Source: an uncultured Oscillospiraceae bacterium (GTDB taxonomy: Bacteria; Bacillota; Clostridia; Oscillospirales; Oscillospiraceae). From it: DNA of 64,000 bases. Both the position numbers and the translations under genes were made by a program. Location: the NCBI GenBank assembly GCA_934597165.1, contig CAKTQP010000001.1, positions 62,001-126,000 of the forward strand. Reading direction: 5' to 3'. Every line of letters starts with the position of its first letter. Positions within the stretch are counted from its first letter, which is position 1. Shown here one piece after another: positions 17,821-26,218 of the stretch. The notes under the pieces were generated by a model. The model was not told the origin of the DNA, did no database searches, and was given only the letters and a program-made list of their open reading frames with translations.

Positions 17821-17826
17821 ATTATA
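17821..17826 (-). promoter_or_regulatory. Promoter -10 element of the thi operon
   Basis: TATAAT is present on the minus strand, placing transcription start a few bases before the TPP aptamer. No good -35 hexamer is seen at 17 bases; TTGTGT at 17847-17852 lies 20 bases away. Confidence 0.55.
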
Positions 17827-18059
17827 ACACCGGTCGGATTCCAAAACACAAGACACGTTTTCGCCAAAACCCAGTCGGTTTTGCCCCATATTTTCTGCGA
17901 TTTCTCCAACTCGGCCCCCCAACCCATCCATTTTGTTCTAATCCAACCACATTTTATGTACTTCCTCTCCGCTCGCGCTGTCCGATTCCTTTCCCGCTCC
18001 TTTGACACATCCGTGAAAAAAAACCGGCGGATTTTGGAGGATTTTTTCGCGATTCTCTC

Positions 18060-18087
18060 TTGCAATTTTCTCAAACGAGCGTATAAT
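18060..18087 (+). promoter_or_regulatory. Isolated promoter-like sequence in a gene-free stretch
   Basis: TTGCAA (18060-18065) and TATAAT (18082-18087) are 16 bases apart. The stretch 17830-18470 around it is pyrimidine-rich, has no convincing ORF and no clear terminator nearby. Apart from this possible promoter I see nothing in it. Confidence 0.3.
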
Positions 18088-18472
18088 CAGACCCAAAGAA
18101 ACTGACTTTTGGTCATTTGTATATCTGTCTTTCTGCTATGCACATTTCTAAAATACCTCACCAAAAGTTTCGCCCCTCCCTCCACTCACCACTTTTCCCC
18201 GTCGCCTCACCGGGCAACCGTCCCTTCTCCCCTTCCGGAGCCATGTGGAACCGCCTTTATGTATGGGTGATCTTCTGTACGGCACAGGCAAATTTTCAAT
18301 TTTTTTCAAGACTTTGTTTTACCCTTCGCAATCCCTTTTTGATTCGAAAAAAACACCACATTCTTTTCTCTTTCCCTTTGAGCAAAATAAACAAAATTTA
18401 TAATTTGCACTATATTTATATGATTTTCCCTATTGTTCTACCACAGATACCCAGTTCACCCAACCACTAACA

Positions 18473-18501
18473 TTGTTATTTCCCTTCGAGCGTAGTAAAA
18501 T
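18473..18501 (+). promoter_or_regulatory. Predicted promoter of a short transcript
   Basis: TTGTTA (18473-18478), a 17-base spacer and TAAAAT (18496-18501) form a plausible promoter. It points at a compact region that ends in a terminator-like hairpin only about 60 bases downstream. Confidence 0.4.
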
Positions 18502-18506
18502 ACAAC

Positions 18507-18567
18507 ACCGCAGAGAGGAGACAACTGCACAACACGCCGCTTCGCCCTGGCTGCACCGGCGTTTTTT
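18507..18567 (+). ncRNA. Candidate small RNA or attenuated leader upstream of apbE
   Basis: From the promoter at 18473-18501 a transcript of about 60 bases would end at a hairpin, ACGCCG (18534-18539) pairing with CGGCGT (18557-18562), followed by TTTTTT. The stem has only six perfect pairs with a 17-base loop. It could be a small RNA or a leader that limits readthrough into apbE. I do not recognise an RNA family, and it does not match the FMN riboswitch. Confidence 0.25.
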
Positions 18568-18638
18568 CTGCGTCGTCCCCTCCAAAATCTGCAAGAGGTT
18601 CATACCATAATTGCATACCTCATATACGAATCTAATAT

Positions 18639-18668
18639 TTCACAAACCTGTTTCCCTGGCTTTATAAT
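18639..18668 (+). promoter_or_regulatory. Predicted promoter of the apbE-rnf operon
   Basis: TTCACA (18639-18644) and TATAAT (18663-18668) are separated by 18 bases and lie 57 bases before the apbE start. The -35 hexamer is the same as that of the promoter before the hydrogenase block. Confidence 0.55.
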
Positions 18669-18724
18669 CTAACCATACGAAATATTTCAACCAGGGAATC
18701 CCGTTTTGATAAGGAGTTTTCCAT

Positions 18725-19786
18725 ATGCGAGGGCACTTTTTCCGACAAAACGCCGCACACAGGCGCCCAAACCGCCCGCGGCAATTCCTCTGTTGTATGA
18801 CCGCTTTGGTATCCCTCCTGCTCCTCCCCCTCACCGGCTGCGCCAGTCAGGAGGTGACCCGTGAATGTTTCGCCATGGATACCGTCATGAACCTTTCCGC
18901 CTACGGCGACCACGCCGAGGCGGCGCTGGCCGACGTGGAGACCGAGCTGTACCGGCTGGATCGGCTCTTCTCCATCTCCAGCTCCACCGGCGACATCGCC
19001 AAATTGAACCGCTCCGGTTCCGGCACCGTCTCCGACGAGACCGCCAAACTGCTGAAACGCGCCCTGACCTTGAGTCAGGAAACGGACGGAGCGCTGGATA
19101 TCACCCTCTATCCCGTCTCCCAATTGTGGGGCTTTTATTCCGGTGATTTTCAAGTGCCGACCTCCAGTCAAATACAGACCGCATTGCAGACTGTCGGTCG
19201 GAACCACTGCCACCTGAACGGCACTTCCGTCACCTTAGATAAAGGAACCCAGCTGGATTTGGGCGCAATCGCCAAAGGCTACGCCTCCTACCGGGCAGCC
19301 AAGCTGCTGACCGACGCCGGTGTTACTTCTGCCAACTTATCTTTGGGCGGAAATGTCCACGTAGTGGGGACAAAGCCAGACGGCTCCAACTGGAAGGTAG
19401 CCATCACTGATCCCAACGACACCAGCAATTACGCCGGCGTTTTGCAAGTGCAGGACACCGCGGTCGTCACCAGCGGTGGGTACCAGCGGAACTTCGAAAA
19501 AAACGGAAAGGTCTACCATCACATCCTAGACCCCGCCACCGGCTCCCCCGCCCACTCCGGTCTCCTCTCCGCCACCGTCATCAGCCAAGACGACGTGCTG
19601 GCAGACGCCCTATCCACCGCCCTGTTCGTCATGGGGCCGGACAAAGCCGCCGCCTATTGGCAAGGCTCCAAGGACGCCTTCGAGATGGTGCTCATCACGG
19701 AAGACAATCGCATCCTGTGCAGCGAGGGCATCGCCGATTCCTTCACGCCCACAGGCAAGTACACCATGGAGGTGATCTCCCGATGA
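18725..19786 (+). CDS. apbE: FAD:protein FMN transferase ApbE, lipoprotein
   Basis: This 353-residue protein attaches FMN covalently to threonines of target proteins outside the cytoplasmic membrane, using FAD and Mg. A lipoprotein signal ends in LPLTGC at Cys39. ApbE motifs are visible: MDTVMNLSAYG, GALDITLYPVSQLWGF, DLGAIAKGYA and HHILDPATGSPAHSG. The ATG at 18725 has AAGGAG eight bases before it. It is the first gene of a run that ends with the Rnf genes, whose RnfG and RnfD products are its expected substrates. Confidence 0.95.
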   Translation: MRGHFFRQNAAHRRPNRPRQFLCCMTALVSLLLLPLTGCASQEVTRECFAMDTVMNLSAYGDHAEAALADVETELYRLDRLFSISSSTGDIAKLNRSGSGTVSDETAKLLKRALTLSQETDGALDITLYPVSQLWGFYSGDFQVPTSSQIQTALQTVGRNHCHLNGTSVTLDKGTQLDLGAIAKGYASYRAAKLLTDAGVTSANLSLGGNVHVVGTKPDGSNWKVAITDPNDTSNYAGVLQVQDTAVVTSGGYQRNFEKNGKVYHHILDPATGSPAHSGLLSATVISQDDVLADALSTALFVMGPDKAAAYWQGSKDAFEMVLITEDNRILCSEGIADSFTPTGKYTMEVISR

Positions 19787-20163
19787 AAAATAGATATTGG
19801 CTCATCGCTTTCGCCGTCCTCTGCCTGGTCTGTGCCGGTGCTTGGATGGCGCTGCCCGGCAAATCGGGCAGTCACGTGGTGGCGATCTACCAAAACAGTA
19901 AATTGCTGTATACCATCGACCTGAACGCCGTCCAGGAACCCTACGACATTGTGTTGGGGGATGACGAACTGTATAACACCATTCATATTACCCATGATGA
20001 TATTTGTATCACCCACGCCACCTGTCCCGACAAGGTGTGCGTCCACCGGGGCAAGCTCAGCGAGAAGGCGTCCCCCATCGTCTGCCTGCCCAACCGGGTG
20101 CTCATCCAATACCAGGACAGCCAAGGGGACGGCGTGGACGCCGTGACGGGGGCGGTATCATGA
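19783..20163 (+). CDS. NusG domain II-containing membrane-anchored protein
   Basis: This 126-residue protein has one N-terminal membrane helix (residues 6-23) and an extracytoplasmic NusG-domain-II fold. The conserved ITHATCPDKVCVHRGKLS and IVCLPNRVLIQY blocks carry three cysteines. Such proteins are regularly encoded beside ApbE and Rnf or flavinylated electron-transfer systems, but their role is not established. The ATG overlaps the apbE stop by four bases, and the gene overlaps the next one the same way. Confidence 0.85.
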   Translation: MKNRYWLIAFAVLCLVCAGAWMALPGKSGSHVVAIYQNSKLLYTIDLNAVQEPYDIVLGDDELYNTIHITHDDICITHATCPDKVCVHRGKLSEKASPIVCLPNRVLIQYQDSQGDGVDAVTGAVS

Positions 20164-20672
20164 ACACGCGAAAGCTGACCCTGACCGCCCTGCTCACCGC
20201 CATCGCCCTGTGCATCTTCACGGCGGAAGCGCAGCTGCCCTCCTTGACCGCCATCCCTGGCATCAAGCTGGGTCTGGCCAACGTGGTCACCGTCTTCGCC
20301 ATGTACGCCCTGGGGCCGGGCGCTACCCTGTGCATCGTGCTGGTGCGAGTGACCTTGGGCTGTATCGCCACCGGGCAGATGATGGCCTTCCTGTTCAGCA
20401 TGACCGGCGGCCTGCTGGCCTTCTGTGTCAGCGCCCTGCTCCGCCGGCGGTTTGCGCCGGAACAGATGTGGGTGGTCAGCGTCTTTGCCGCTGTGGCACA
20501 CAACCTGGGGCAGCTGGCCGTGGCTATGGCAGTCATGGGCACCACCGCCATCGGCTATTACCTGCCGGTGCTCCTCATCTCCGGTGTCATCACCGGCGCG
20601 TTCACCGGCTTCTGCGGACAATTTACGTATGTAAGGCTTGCAAAGAGCCTTCAGATAAAACCCATTCAGTAG
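20160..20672 (+). CDS. Gx transporter family membrane protein
   Basis: This 170-residue protein has five or six membrane helices and resembles the ECF-S-like Gx transporter family, also annotated as heptaprenyl diphosphate synthase component I. Typical blocks are IPGIKLGLANVVTVFAMY and a GMTGGLLAF-like segment (FSMTGGLLAF). The ATG overlaps the preceding gene by four bases. The apbE/NusG-II/Gx trio before rnf genes is a recurring arrangement in Clostridia. The transported compound is unknown; riboflavin or quinone-precursor supply would be guesses. Confidence 0.8.
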   Translation: MNTRKLTLTALLTAIALCIFTAEAQLPSLTAIPGIKLGLANVVTVFAMYALGPGATLCIVLVRVTLGCIATGQMMAFLFSMTGGLLAFCVSALLRRRFAPEQMWVVSVFAAVAHNLGQLAVAMAVMGTTAIGYYLPVLLISGVITGAFTGFCGQFTYVRLAKSLQIKPIQ

Positions 20673-20715
20673 TAACTTAGGACAATCTCAAAATCTTTTT
20701 CGGATAGGAGGTAAC

Positions 20716-22089
20716 ATGATGATCAAAATGCACGGAGTCAAATTGCCCAATCTAAAACAGACGGCGGGCTGCGCTCCGGAACGGATCCCGACACCGTCCA
20801 AGGTCACCATTCCCATGTCCATGCACATTGGCATCCCGGCCGTGCCGGTGGTCAAGCCTGGTGACACCGTGAAGGTGGGACAGCTCATCGGGGAAGCCGG
20901 CGGCTTCGTCTCCGCTCCGGTCTACGCCAGTATCTCTGGCACCGTCGCTTCGGTAGACAACTTCATGAAGTTCGCCGGCAACTACGTCAAATCCATCACC
21001 ATCGCATCCGACGGCCGCAACGAGCCCCTAGAGACCCTGACCCCGCCGGACGTCCACGACCTGGAGAGCTTCCTCCACGCCGTCAATGACAGCGGTGTGG
21101 TCGGTCAGGGCGGCGCAGGCTTCCCCTCTGCTGTCAAGCTGGTGGTAAAAGACCTGAGCAAGATCGAAGCCATCATCATCAACGGCGCAGAGTGCGAGCC
21201 TTACGTCACCAGCGACACCCGCACCATGCTCGATCGCACCGACGAGGTGTGGGACGGCATCCTGATGCTCCAGAAATACTACAAGGCCAAGCGCATCATC
21301 ATCGCCATCGAAGAGAACAAACCGGAGTGTATCCAGCGCTTCCGTGCCCTCTGTGAGAACGCCCAAGGGATCGAAGTGGCGGCTCTGCCCCATATGTACC
21401 CTCAGGGCGGCGAGAAGATCCTGGTCTACAATCTGCTGGGACACATCATCCCGGAGGGCAAGCTGCCCATTGACGTGGGCGCTGTGGTCATCAACTGCAC
21501 CACCTTGGCCACCATCACCCACTACATCCGTACCGGGATGCCCCTGGTAGAACGGTGTGTCACCGTGGACGGTTCCGCCGTCCGCAACCCGGGCAATGTC
21601 ATCGCTCCCATCGGCACTCCTCTGAGCGTGCTCTACGATTTCTGCGGCGGCTTCAAAGAGGAGCCGGGCAAGGTGCTGTACTGCGGCGCTATGATGGGCA
21701 TGGCAGTCCACAGCTTGGATATGCCGGTGCAAAAGACCACCAACGCCACCCTGGCCTTCAACAAGGCCGACGCCCGTATTCCGGAATCCACCGCCTGCAT
21801 CCGCTGCGGCAACTGCATCAACCACTGTCCCCTGAAGCTGGCGCCCAAGGAGATCGAGACCGCCTATCGGCTGAAGGATCCCGAAAAGCTCAGTAAGCTG
21901 AAGGTCAACCTGTGCATGGAATGCGGCTGCTGTTCCTACATCTGTCCTGCCAAGCGTCCATTGGTGCAGACCAACAAGCTGGCCAAGGTCCTGCTGCGGG
22001 ATTGGCAGAAGCTCCAGGAGCAGAAGGCCAAGGAAGAATTGGAATTGAAAGAGGCGGAAGAGAGAAAGGAGGCTGCCACCAATGAGTGA
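20716..22089 (+). CDS. rnfC: Rnf complex subunit C
   Basis: This 457-residue peripheral subunit carries the NADH/FMN site and two 4Fe-4S clusters of the ion-translocating ferredoxin:NAD oxidoreductase. The cluster motifs are CIRCGNCINHCPLKLAP and CMECGCCSYICPAKRPLVQ, near residues 360 and 400. The N-terminus (VTIPMSMHIGIPAVPVVKPG) is the RnfC barrel-sandwich domain. A Glu/Lys-rich tail follows the clusters. A strong ATAGGAGG precedes the ATG. It starts 43 bases after the Gx transporter gene, so one operon is likely. Confidence 0.96.
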   Translation: MMIKMHGVKLPNLKQTAGCAPERIPTPSKVTIPMSMHIGIPAVPVVKPGDTVKVGQLIGEAGGFVSAPVYASISGTVASVDNFMKFAGNYVKSITIASDGRNEPLETLTPPDVHDLESFLHAVNDSGVVGQGGAGFPSAVKLVVKDLSKIEAIIINGAECEPYVTSDTRTMLDRTDEVWDGILMLQKYYKAKRIIIAIEENKPECIQRFRALCENAQGIEVAALPHMYPQGGEKILVYNLLGHIIPEGKLPIDVGAVVINCTTLATITHYIRTGMPLVERCVTVDGSAVRNPGNVIAPIGTPLSVLYDFCGGFKEEPGKVLYCGAMMGMAVHSLDMPVQKTTNATLAFNKADARIPESTACIRCGNCINHCPLKLAPKEIETAYRLKDPEKLSKLKVNLCMECGCCSYICPAKRPLVQTNKLAKVLLRDWQKLQEQKAKEELELKEAEERKEAATNE

Positions 22090-23002
22090 ACTGTATGTCA
22101 GCGTATCTCCCCACATTCGCTCCCCTAGAACCACGCAGACCATCATGCGGGACGTTTTGATCGCCCTCTGTCCCGCCCTCGTCGCATCCTGTATCATCTT
22201 CGGTATGCGCGCCCTGCTGGTCATCGTCGTGTGCGTCGCGGCCAGCGTCCTGTTTGAGTTCCTGTATCAGAAGGGCACCAAACAGCCCGTCACCATCAGC
22301 GACTGCTCCGCAGCCGTCACCGGCATGATCCTGGCTATGAACCTGCCGGTCACCATCCCCCTGTGGCAGGCGGTCTTTGGCTGCCTAGTGGCCATCGTCG
22401 TGGTCAAGCAGCTCTTCGGCGGCCTGGGCAAGAACTTTGCAAACCCGGCCATCGTGGGGCGTGTCGTCCTGTTCCTGGCCTTTTCCGGCAGCATGACCGA
22501 CTGGGGGAATGTCCCCGACGCGGTCTCCTCTGCCACCCCCCTGGCCCTCATCTCCAAGGGCGCCATCGATCAGCTTCCCTCCCTGTGGCACGCGTTCATC
22601 GGTTTGGAACGCGGCTGCCTGGGTGAGACCTGCTCCCTGGCGCTCATCGCCGGCGGCATCTACCTGATCGTCCGCAAGGTCATCACCTGGCACATCCCCG
22701 TAGCCTTCGTAGGCACCGTCTTCGTGCTCACCGCCCTGCTGGGTCAGCAGCCTGTCTATCAGGTGCTCTCCGGCGGCCTGCTGCTGGGTGCCATCTTCAT
22801 GGCAACCGACTATGTCACCTCTCCCCCCACCCCCTGGGGCAAGGTGGTCTTCGGCATCGGCTGCGGCCTCATCACCGTCCTCATCCGTGTCTGGGGCAGC
22901 TATCCCGAAGGCGTCTCCTTCGCCATCCTGTTTATGAACATCCTCAATCCTTACATCACTTCCTGGACCCGTAACAAGCCGATTGGAGGTGTCAACGCAT
23001 GA
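22082..23002 (+). CDS. rnfD: Rnf complex subunit D
   Basis: This 306-residue membrane subunit has about eight hydrophobic helices. The segment DAVSSATPLALI near residue 150 contains the threonine of the SATPL motif to which ApbE couples FMN in RnfD/NqrB proteins. It belongs to the membrane core that couples electron flow to Na or H transport. The start overlaps rnfC by eight bases. Confidence 0.95.
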   Translation: MSELYVSVSPHIRSPRTTQTIMRDVLIALCPALVASCIIFGMRALLVIVVCVAASVLFEFLYQKGTKQPVTISDCSAAVTGMILAMNLPVTIPLWQAVFGCLVAIVVVKQLFGGLGKNFANPAIVGRVVLFLAFSGSMTDWGNVPDAVSSATPLALISKGAIDQLPSLWHAFIGLERGCLGETCSLALIAGGIYLIVRKVITWHIPVAFVGTVFVLTALLGQQPVYQVLSGGLLLGAIFMATDYVTSPPTPWGKVVFGIGCGLITVLIRVWGSYPEGVSFAILFMNILNPYITSWTRNKPIGGVNA

Positions 23003-23547
23003 GTAAGAGCAAGAAACTAGGCGTCATCAAGAGCATCGTCATCCTGGTCGTCATCTGTCTGGTGACCTCCGGCGCTCTGGCTGTGGTCAACAGCTACACT
23101 TCGCCGGTCATCCAGGCCGCTTCGGAAGAGCGTGAAAACCAGGCCAGACAGTCCGTCATGCCCGACGCCACCGACTTTGAACAGCTGGACGTCAAGGATC
23201 TGCCTGACGGCGTGGTCAGCGTCTACCAGGGTAAGGACAGCTCCGGTGCCACTGCCGGCTACGTCTTCACCGTAGAGGGCAAGGGCTTCGGCGGCACCAT
23301 CTCCGTCATGTGCGCCATCGACAACGACGGCACCATCTTGAACTGCTCCACCCTGGACGTCTCCGGCGAGACCGCCACCCTGGGCGGCAAGACCGCAAAC
23401 CCGGAATACACCGACCAGTACCAGGGCAAGGACAAATCCTTGGACGGCGTCAACGCCATCTCCGGCGCAACCATCACCTCCACCGCCTATCGCGGCTGCG
23501 TGGAAAAGGCCTTTGCCGCCTATGAGCTTGTAAAGGAGGCCGCCTAA
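22999..23547 (+). CDS. rnfG: Rnf complex subunit G, covalent flavoprotein
   Basis: This 182-residue protein has one N-terminal membrane helix (about 10-30) and an FMN-binding domain. The motif NAISGATITSTAYRG near residue 155 is the ApbE flavinylation site, with FMN on the Thr of SGAT. It passes electrons between the iron-sulfur and membrane subunits on the outer side. It overlaps rnfD by four bases and ends directly before rnfE. Confidence 0.95.
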   Translation: MSKSKKLGVIKSIVILVVICLVTSGALAVVNSYTSPVIQAASEERENQARQSVMPDATDFEQLDVKDLPDGVVSVYQGKDSSGATAGYVFTVEGKGFGGTISVMCAIDNDGTILNCSTLDVSGETATLGGKTANPEYTDQYQGKDKSLDGVNAISGATITSTAYRGCVEKAFAAYELVKEAA

Positions 23548-24237
23548 ATGAGCAACACGAAGGTCAGCAAACTGCAAATTTTCCTCAACGGTCTGATCAA
23601 GGAGAACCCCGTCCTGGTGTTGGTGCTGGGCACCTGCCCCACCCTGGCCATCTCCACCTCTGTGGTGGCCGCCTTCGGTATGGGCATCGCCGCTACGGTG
23701 GTTCTGATCTGTTCCAACATGGCCATCTCCGCTCTGCGGAAGGTCATCCCGGACTCCGTCCGTATCCCCTGTTACATCGTCCTGGTGGCCGGCTTCGTCA
23801 CCATCGTAGAAATGGTGCTGGAAGCCTACGCCTACAGCCTCTATAAATCCCTGGGCGTCTACCTGCCCCTGATCGTAGTCAACTGCATCATCTTGGGTCG
23901 TGCAGAGATGTTCGCCAACAAGAACAAGGTGCTGGACTCCGCAGTGGACGGCATCGGCATGGGTCTGGGCTTCACCCTGGCCATCTGCGCCATGGCTATC
24001 ATCCGTGAAGTCCTGGGCAGCGGTACCTTCTGCGGCCTGCCTGTCCCCTGGTTCTCCGACAACCCCATCGGCATCATGACCATGGCTCCCGGCGGCTTCT
24101 TCGTCTTCGGCTGCCTCATCGCCCTGGTCAACAAGATCTCCAAGGGGAAGGCCATCAAGAAGAAAGAGTTCGGCTGTGCCGGCTGTCCCATGGCAGGCAG
24201 CTGCGGGCAGCACGGTGAGAAGGAGGCAACCAAATGA
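23548..24237 (+). CDS. rnfE: Rnf complex subunit E
   Basis: This 229-residue integral membrane subunit has six helices and is homologous to RnfA. The conserved half-channel block YLPLIVVNCIILGRAEMFA contains a cysteine expected to ligate the intramembrane iron-sulfur centre shared with RnfA. The C-terminal 25 residues carry an extra cysteine group, FGCAGCPMAGSCG, which I would not expect from the minimal family. The ATG follows the rnfG stop immediately. Confidence 0.94.
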   Translation: MSNTKVSKLQIFLNGLIKENPVLVLVLGTCPTLAISTSVVAAFGMGIAATVVLICSNMAISALRKVIPDSVRIPCYIVLVAGFVTIVEMVLEAYAYSLYKSLGVYLPLIVVNCIILGRAEMFANKNKVLDSAVDGIGMGLGFTLAICAMAIIREVLGSGTFCGLPVPWFSDNPIGIMTMAPGGFFVFGCLIALVNKISKGKAIKKKEFGCAGCPMAGSCGQHGEKEATK

Positions 24238-24827
24238 AAACCATGATCGTCATTCTGTTGACCGCCGCCATTACCAACAACTACGTGCTCGTCAAATTCC
24301 TGGGCATCTGCTCCTTCCTGGGCGTGTCCCGTAAGCTGGATCAGGCCGTCGGCATGAGTGCTGCCGTCATCTTCGTCATGCTCATGTCCACCGCGGTCAC
24401 CTGGCCCATCTACCATTTCCTGCTGGACGGCGGCGTGAACTTCGTCTACATGGAGACAGTGGTCTTTATCTTAGTCATTGCCGCCCTGGTGCAGCTGGTA
24501 GAGATCATCCTAAAAAAGTATCTGCCAGCCCTCCATGCATCCCTGGGCGTCTACCTGCCCCTGATCACCACCAACTGCGCCGTGCTGGGTGTGACCATGA
24601 ACAACATCTCCGACGGCTACACCTTCTGGGAATCCATGGTCTGTGCCCTGGGCTGCGGCCTGGGCTATCTCCTGGCCATGGTCATCTTCTCCGGCGTCCG
24701 TTCCCGTGTGGATGAATCCACCCCCTCCCCGGCCTTTGACGGCCTGCCCATCACCCTGGTCGCTGCCGCCATCGTCTCCCTGTCCTTCTTCGGATTCTCC
24801 GGGGTCATCACCAAACTGTTCGGTTGA
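24234..24827 (+). CDS. rnfA: Rnf complex subunit A
   Basis: This 197-residue protein has six membrane helices. ITNNYVLVKFLGICSFLGVS and YLPLITTNCAVLGVT are the two conserved cysteine-containing half-helices that pair with RnfE around the intramembrane cluster. It is of standard length. The ATG overlaps rnfE by four bases. Confidence 0.95.
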   Translation: MKTMIVILLTAAITNNYVLVKFLGICSFLGVSRKLDQAVGMSAAVIFVMLMSTAVTWPIYHFLLDGGVNFVYMETVVFILVIAALVQLVEIILKKYLPALHASLGVYLPLITTNCAVLGVTMNNISDGYTFWESMVCALGCGLGYLLAMVIFSGVRSRVDESTPSPAFDGLPITLVAAAIVSLSFFGFSGVITKLFG

Positions 24828-24842
24828 TAGGAGGTAGCACAT

Positions 24843-25682
24843 ATGAATAGCATTTTAGTTCCTATCTTGGCCGTCACCGTCATCGGTCTCATCTGTGGCC
24901 TGCTGCTGGCTGTGGCCTCTGTGGTCATGGAAGTGAAGGTGGATGAGCGCATCACCGCCGTGCGAGAATGCCTCCCCGGGGCCAACTGTGGTTCCTGCGG
25001 CTACACTGGCTGTGATGGCTATGCCAAAGCGGTGGTGGAAGCCGGTGCCAAGACTAATCTTTGTATTCCAGGCGCGGACACTGCTGCAAAAGCCATCGCC
25101 GCCGTCATGGGCGTGGAAGCGGAAGAGGTCCTGCCCATGACCGCCGTGGTCTGCTGCCGTGGCGACTGCGACCACACCCATAAGAAATACGTCTATCAGG
25201 GCCTCAACAGCTGCCAGGGCGCCAAGCAGTTCTACGGCGGCGAAGGGGAATGTGTCTACGGCTGCCTAGGCCACGGGGACTGCATGAACGTCTGTCCCAA
25301 CGGCGCCATACGCGTCGAAAACGGCATCGCCCAGATCGACCCCTACATCTGTACCGGCTGCGGCATCTGTTCCAAGGTCTGTCCCAACCAGGTCATCCAC
25401 GTGGTGCCCTCCGACAGCACCATCGCCGTCCTGTGCAGCAACACCGAACCGGGTGCCGGCGCACGGAAGGCCTGTTCCCATGCCTGCATCGGCTGCCGCC
25501 GCTGCGAGCGTGAATGTCCGGAAGGCGCCATCACCGTCCGCAACAATCTGGCATCCATCAACTACGACAAATGCGTCAGCTGCGGCATCTGTGCCGAGAC
25601 CTGTCCCACCGGCGCCGCCCAGGTGCGGTTGGACTACTTCCTGGAGCAGACCCAGCCCAAGCAGCCGGACGCCTCCGCTTGA
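24843..25682 (+). CDS. rnfB: Rnf complex subunit B, polyferredoxin
   Basis: This 279-residue subunit accepts electrons from reduced ferredoxin. After an N-terminal membrane helix (about 5-25) comes the 4Fe-4S motif CLPGANCGSCGYTGCDGYA. Four ferredoxin-type cluster motifs follow in the C-terminal half, including CTGCGICSKVCP, CIGCRRCERECP and CVSCGICAETCP. This matches the longer clostridial RnfB. AGGAGG stands before the ATG. It is the last gene of the operon, in the clostridial order CDGEAB. Confidence 0.96.
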   Translation: MNSILVPILAVTVIGLICGLLLAVASVVMEVKVDERITAVRECLPGANCGSCGYTGCDGYAKAVVEAGAKTNLCIPGADTAAKAIAAVMGVEAEEVLPMTAVVCCRGDCDHTHKKYVYQGLNSCQGAKQFYGGEGECVYGCLGHGDCMNVCPNGAIRVENGIAQIDPYICTGCGICSKVCPNQVIHVVPSDSTIAVLCSNTEPGAGARKACSHACIGCRRCERECPEGAITVRNNLASINYDKCVSCGICAETCPTGAAQVRLDYFLEQTQPKQPDASA

Positions 25683-25732
25683 CCTGCATCATCCCCCACG
25701 ACAAATTTCCTCCTACGAGTTTGTCCTATCCC

Positions 25733-25770
25733 AGCACCCACAGCATCCCGCATGCTGTGGGTGCTTTTTT
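25733..25770 (+). terminator. Intrinsic terminator of the rnf operon
   Basis: AGCACCCACAGCAT (25733-25746) pairs perfectly with 25752-25765 over a 5-base loop and is followed by a T-run. It lies 50 bases after rnfB. Confidence 0.93.
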
Positions 25771-26020
25771 GTGCGATATGCTGCATTTTTCGTCCTGGTA
25801 TCCCAAAATCATCTCGCAGCGTTATCATTGTTGTCATTTGCGCGGCCAGTTTTTGACAGGTTGTCACAAGAAATCATGCATAATTTATGCAACCTATCTA
25901 AGGCCGTTTTTCCCATCTCCTTTGCTGTTCTGCACAAAAACCCCAGCTCATTTTTGAGCTGACCACAGAGTGCCCAAAAACGATCGTGCAAATTTGTTGA
26001 CAGAAATGCTGTAAAATGGG

Positions 26021-26049
26021 TTAACAAGCGCAATGAAACGATATATAAT
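26021..26049 (+). promoter_or_regulatory. Upstream promoter of the hydrogenase block
   Basis: TTAACA (26021-26026), a 17-base spacer and TATAAT (26044-26049) form a near-consensus promoter about 170 bases before the first gene. The gene-free stretch 25771-26218 also holds a 7-pair hairpin (25944-25961) with a T-run on the minus strand and a second promoter. I see no ORF in it. Confidence 0.55.
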
Positions 26050-26153
26050 AAAAAAGCAGAAGTTCTTTACGGAAAGTCCTGCGCCGATCCCCCCTATCCC
26101 GTCTGGGTTCCTGCGTTATATCACAGACACATAGAGGGTTACGGATTTCACAT

Positions 26154-26182
26154 TTCACAAGAAAGATCCCTTTCGTTATAAT
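26154..26182 (+). promoter_or_regulatory. Proximal promoter of the hydrogenase block
   Basis: TTCACA (26154-26159) and TATAAT (26177-26182) are 17 bases apart. A tandem TTTCACA TTTCACA lies at the -35 region. The ATG of the first gene is 37 bases after the -10. Confidence 0.6.
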
Positions 26183-26218
26183 GCAAGTACAAACCAAGGC
26201 GAAAGGAGTTTTTGAGTT

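Noticed and set aside
18507..18567. FMN riboswitch upstream of apbE
   Set aside because: The conserved AGGAUAU and other FMN aptamer elements are absent.
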